From Bdellovibrionales bacterium (lineage in GTDB: Bacteria > Bdellovibrionota > Bdellovibrionia > Bdellovibrionales > JAMPXM01), in the NCBI GenBank assembly GCA_016713885.1, contig JADJOF010000002.1, positions 496,001 to 560,000 of the forward strand: a stretch of 64,000 nt of DNA, written 5' to 3'. The translations under genes and the position numbers were made by a program. Under the pieces are notes generated by a model. That model was not told where the DNA came from and searched no databases. It saw only the letters and a list, made by a program, of their open reading frames with translations. This document shows, one piece after another, positions 61,101 to 64,000 of the stretch (positions within the stretch are counted from its first letter, which is position 1; every line of letters begins with the position of its first letter).

Positions 61101-64000
61101 GCAGTCGCTTTCGCAAACGGCTGCGACCGTCATTCCCGGAACAACCTTCACCGTCAATAAGGCGAGTGGTACGATTGCGCAAACTGCGGCCACGGCTCTC
61201 AGTACAGCGGGACAAAACCTCACCATCTCAAGCGGTGTGTACAATATGGCGGGCTTCTCGCTCGCGGTGAATAGCGTGCTGACGGTTTCAAGTGGTGCGA
61301 AGCTTCTTTGTAACGGCGGAACGCTCACCTACGGTAGTGCCTCGATTGCGGGTGAAGTTTCGTGTGGCCCTTCAGCTGGTATCACATGGACCGGTCTTGC
61401 TGGCGACGGGCTTTGGAGTACGGCAGGAAATTGGACAAACAATACGATTCCTGGCGCAAGCGATATCGCGTACTTCAATGGAAGTTGCACGAACTGTAAC
61501 GCCACGGTGAACGGTGCCATCAGCGTCAAGGGTATCGTGATGGCGAGCGCTTACACCGGAACACTCACTCAAGGTGCAGGGAATGCAATCACGGTCGGTA
61601 CGAGTGGTTGGAGCATAGCGGGCGGTACCTTTACAGGTAGCGATGCGGCAGTTTCAATCAACGGCACACTGGCGATTTCGGGTGGCGTATACACGGCAAC
61701 TTCGGCTGCGACATCGATTGGAGTCACGACGGGAAACTGTGCGACAGTGACTGCGCTCAATATGACCGCTGGCACGTTCAATCATGGTAGCGGTCGTCTC
61801 AAAATCTACGGTGGTCGAAGTCTAGGAGCTTCATGTAACGGGACGGCCCAGCTCGTGTTCCCCGTCGGTTTTACGGCCTATGATGTTGAGACCGTTACTG
61901 CGCTATCGGCTGGTGGTTGGCACTCCTACCTCACAGCGACGTCGGCCACGACGATGATCGTTGAGCACAATTTATACGACTACGGGCATTCGTATAGCTT
62001 CACTTTTGATCTCAAAGGCGACCTCTTTAACAACAGATCTGAAGACCTCGGCGTGGGCCTTGTCAAAATGACGGGAACTCTTGATCAGTACTATACCTTT
62101 ACCGGTGGATCGAAGGGCTCACCAACCATTCAAATTAACAAAGTGAGTGGAACGGTTCAGCCCGCTGGAGGTGTGACCAACCTCATCGTTTGGTCGCTTG
62201 AGTTGCTGCAGGGGACATTTACGGCGCCATCGGACAGTCTGTATATCGGGACAAATACGTGGAGCTCGGTGAGCCACAATGCACTTCTCGTCTCGAGCGG
62301 GACGACGTTTGATACTAACGGTGGAACGATCAAGTTTAATATGGCGCGAATGAGTTCGAATGCGACGACGCAGACGATTTCGGTTCCCGCGGGGTTTGTA
62401 TTCAATAGTGTTGAAATCAACAATACAAACCTTTGGAGTAGTGGTTGGGGCGACTACATCGCTAGCGCCACTACGCTTGTTGTCGCTGGAAATCTCACGT
62501 TTGCCGGGAAAGCGAACAACGCGAATTGGGATGTGAGTGGTAACATCGTGGTGAGTACGCGGGCCGAGGGTGGCACGGGTACAATTCGTGCGGCGGGATC
62601 GGCGAATCAAACTGTAACCGGATCTCCAGCGGCGAAGTTCTCGCATTTTGCTATTGCGTCGACTGGCGGAACGGTGACGTTGGCTGGCACCCTCAACTTT
62701 CCTCGAAATTTCACGTACACATCCGGAACCGTTGACGCAGGAACATCAACGGCTTATTTCGATGCGCAGACCGGATTCTCTAACACGATTACGCCAGGAG
62801 TAATGACGTTCAATAACGTGACGTTCACCGGCTACATCGGTGTCTTTACGATCACTGGAACAATGGATGTATTGGGACTTCTGACGATCGCGGGCACAAC
62901 GGTCGCGCCGGCTGTTTCAATTAACTCTGGAACGCTCTTGGCCCGTGGTAACTTGACGTTCTCGTCAAATGGCGCGACGGGTACAACGAATGTGAAGGTC
63001 GGTGGTTCGACGAATCAAACGGTGAGCGGTATTGCTTCAGCAATTTCGCCGAGTTTTGAAGTCGCCTCCACTGGCGGCACCGTCACATATTCGGGAACTC
63101 TGGCGTTTGCTCGTGCCTATGTCCACTCCTCCGGAACGGTCGACGCTTCGACATCGACCGTGAATATCGCGACAGGGGGCACAAGTGCGTACGCCTTTAC
63201 GCCTGGACCGACTGTTTTCAATGTTCTGACACTTGCCGGTTACAACACGGTCTACACAATGACAGGTACGGCGACGGCCAACGGAACATTGACCTTTAAC
63301 AGCACAAGCGGATCTCCCGCGACCTCCTACAATGGCGGAGCAATTGTTGCCAATGGAAATGTGGTTTTCTCAACTTATGGTGCAGTCGGAAGTGCAACGC
63401 TCACCTTTGGTGGCGCAACCAATACGACTTTGAATATCGGCGCTAGCTCTCAGCGACCGACGGGACTTGTGACGGTCAATAAGAGTGGCGGCGCAAAAGT
63501 AACGATGCTGACAAATGCATCGTTCTCGACGGCCGGGCAAGATCTGACGATATCGGGCGGGACTCTTGACCTGGGCGGCTATGTACTTTCGGTTGCCGAT
63601 GTCCTAACCGTGAGCAGCGGTACGACGCTGAAGTGTAGTGGTGGAACATTCTCAAATGGAACTCTGTCGAACAGCGGAACGATCAATTGTCCCGGCTATT
63701 CCGGCTATGAATTCAACTGGACGGGAGCAGGTGGAAACAGCAACTGGGATACGGCGGCAAATTGGGCTGGCGGTATTGTTCCTGGTGCGAGTGATACACC
63801 GGCCTTCCAAGACACTTACTGTGGTGCAAATTGCAATGCGACAATGAACGTTGCTGTCAATATCAGGGGGCTACAGATGCTCAGTCCCTACACGGGAACG
63901 ATCACGCAGGCATCAGGCGTAACCGTGGCGGTTGGGACAACCGGATGGACGCAGGCCGCGGGCACATTTGCGGGTAGCGATGCTGCGGTCACCATCGGCG
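58147..64000 (+). CDS. Giant secreted repeat protein, N-terminal 1951 codons
   Basis: One frame is open from TTG 58147 to the window edge with no stop. TTG 58147 gives a signal peptide (RNFSFLILLALAMVLSG). Domains: DUF2341-like (about 65-140, ending SSIWLYYGN), LamG/concanavalin-like (about 155-370: VGVWHLNGNG and DGAWHHVALVVG), Calx-beta-like (about 390-475), a bacterial Ig/cadherin-like domain (about 480-570: DDSIYVTNFSAVTIPVLTNDTDANG is its linker). Then three related modules begin near 59862, 61381 and 63709 with FTWIGSGADANWTTTANW-type starts and PGASDTAYF, separated by long Thr/Ser/Gly beta-strand rungs. A surface adhesin or predation-related fibre is likely. Confidence 0.82.
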   Translation, partial: MRNFSFLILLALAMVLSGLSQGQHMLFHLLGAGQPVANFTATSQTIAESTGVWAGWSSNLSAWTKRRQILVDGVGGALTDFPVMIKLDSTRIDYAQVQAAGQDLRFTNDAGTLLSYQIEKWDEAGTSIVWVKLPTLSAYPTKSSIWLYYGNVSASDAQSNATWDASHVGVWHLNGNGVDATSSANNGTVSGPVSATGLVGDGMSFNGAAGQSIRLPDALLSSKSVATLEGWFKTSANDLVLLGWTNQVYPTVATSYVPNFAITSDGVLRAEQWIGVNSPIAGGVVNDGAWHHVALVVGAASQSLYLDGVLKGALVGSVTTFASTPNYIGMGYATNWGPTAGGWRSFNGSLDEFRVSTVARSADWIQASYLSARDELTTFRSEETPTSGAAVITVQLNTPAETTVTIPYVVSGTATAGTDHSRVSGNLTINGGSSSGSLNTYVLRDNLVEGSETAILTLGTPTGASLGPDTVHTVTITDEVLSPPDAVDDSIYVTNFSAVTIPVLTNDTDANGDTLTITSFTAPSAGTAVRVGQTIRYTPTQDFPATDSFTYTISDGRGGSDTATVTVNYQIPFTWIGSGADANWTTTANWLGGAVPGASDTAYFNNQCTTYCNPSINGNVSVLGLRINTSFTGTIAQNNTNTITVGTSGWLQRAGTFTGGDSAITHNGPFVMNGGTFTSTSGTFMMSNDFTITAGTFNHGGGSLRFENSSASVQTYNINVSGTVTVQNLQFSGGQSGSSTAKIWNLQTGSFDVLGDFRMGRTTGGSTASINLNGGTVYLKGNIVLDPANLGYGNQPEASGGGSATLVVNGTGAQTFASAAGGSLPNLQLNKASGTFGPADGTANSFMVNSLTLTAGSMTAPSGSLTVNQNFVQSAGTTFTHNSGTLVFDNYGEGSAGGSSSVTTSGTLALNNLTIAGGRPGSSTNWTWNLTGASLSVAGNLSLVRTTGTGALYSNGGSITVAGNISTTTAFGGGTTAITATGTAAQSLSQTAATVIPGTTFTVNKASGTIAQTAATALSTAGQNLTISSGVYNMAGFSLAVNSVLTVSSGAKLLCNGGTLTYGSASIAGEVSCGPSAGITWTGLAGDGLWSTAGNWTNNTIPGASDIAYFNGSCTNCNATVNGAISVKGIVMASAYTGTLTQGAGNAITVGTSGWSIAGGTFTGSDAAVSINGTLAISGGVYTATSAATSIGVTTGNCATVTALNMTAGTFNHGSGRLKIYGGRSLGASCNGTAQLVFPVGFTAYDVETVTALSAGGWHSYLTATSATTMIVEHNLYDYGHSYSFTFDLKGDLFNNRSEDLGVGLVKMTGTLDQYYTFTGGSKGSPTIQINKVSGTVQPAGGVTNLIVWSLELLQGTFTAPSDSLYIGTNTWSSVSHNALLVSSGTTFDTNGGTIKFNMARMSSNATTQTISVPAGFVFNSVEINNTNLWSSGWGDYIASATTLVVAGNLTFAGKANNANWDVSGNIVVSTRAEGGTGTIRAAGSANQTVTGSPAAKFSHFAIASTGGTVTLAGTLNFPRNFTYTSGTVDAGTSTAYFDAQTGFSNTITPGVMTFNNVTFTGYIGVFTITGTMDVLGLLTIAGTTVAPAVSINSGTLLARGNLTFSSNGATGTTNVKVGGSTNQTVSGIASAISPSFEVASTGGTVTYSGTLAFARAYVHSSGTVDASTSTVNIATGGTSAYAFTPGPTVFNVLTLAGYNTVYTMTGTATANGTLTFNSTSGSPATSYNGGAIVANGNVVFSTYGAVGSATLTFGGATNTTLNIGASSQRPTGLVTVNKSGGAKVTMLTNASFSTAGQDLTISGGTLDLGGYVLSVADVLTVSSGTTLKCSGGTFSNGTLSNSGTINCPGYSGYEFNWTGAGGNSNWDTAANWAGGIVPGASDTPAFQDTYCGANCNATMNVAVNIRGLQMLSPYTGTITQASGVTVAVGTTGWTQAAGTFAGSDAAVTIG

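Noticed and set aside
61002..61328. Minus-strand frame of 108 codons rich in Ala/Val/Pro
   Set aside because: It is the complement of the Thr/Ser/Gly-rich giant surface protein; such complements regularly give Ala/Val/Pro open frames.
1..64000. CRISPR arrays, rRNA genes and prophage structural genes
   Set aside because: Scanning found no regularly spaced direct repeats, no rRNA-like conserved blocks and no capsid, portal or tail proteins.

Overview
The window looks like a chromosomal segment of a Gram-negative bacterium, most likely a member of the Bdellovibrionota or relatives. I infer this from the right-hand housekeeping genes (SpoVG, TldD/TldE, HtrA, DUF1844, a MoxR/Bat operon, two lytic transglycosylases, a very large surface protein). 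The assignment is an inference from gene content, not from a marker gene. The left half is accessory DNA and the right half is ordinary chromosome; the border sits at a tRNA-Gln gene at 32090-32164.

Left edge (1-4480): a graveyard of mobile DNA. It holds a transposase running off the edge, an IS91-like transposase split by a complete 1650-bp IS with perfect 9-bp target duplications, two AT-rich orphan genes and the tail of a large serine recombinase. From 4540 to 16920, all on the minus strand, lies a conjugative or integrative element: tyrosine integrase, excisionase-like protein, a replication-relaxation-type protein, a PIN-domain protein with a small partner, and a compact type IV secretion set (VirD4, VirB10, VirB9, VirB6, VirB5, VirB4, VirB3, VirB2). 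I see no VirB8, VirB11 or relaxase.

From 16992 to 29750 is a defence region. An IS4-family element has replaced all but the last codons of hsdM. Next come hsdS (with a phase-variation-type tandem repeat), a PrrC/RloC-like ATPase and hsdR. Downstream is a tight operon of a winged-helix-like protein, a catalytically dead long prokaryotic Argonaute and a PD-(D/E)XK nuclease, followed by an orphan gene and an IS1380 element. Together this reads as a defence island carried on, or next to, a tRNA-Gln-targeted element.

Right half (32390-64000): spoVG, a beta-helix protein, a DUF3592 protein, the tldD-tldE pair, htrA, DUF1844, a degenerate M48-like membrane protein, and the moxR-DUF58-batA-batBC-batD operon. 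Then come envelope glycosyltransferases, Slt70- and MltD-like lytic transglycosylases, a lipoprotein with an in-frame stop, and the first 1951 codons of a giant secreted repeat protein.

A striking technical theme is that many genes are broken by exactly one missing base in a homopolymer (secreted protein near 3106, virB4, the IS4 transposase four times, Argonaute, batA, mltD). This pattern suggests base under-calling in the assembly rather than biological decay, so these genes are probably intact.
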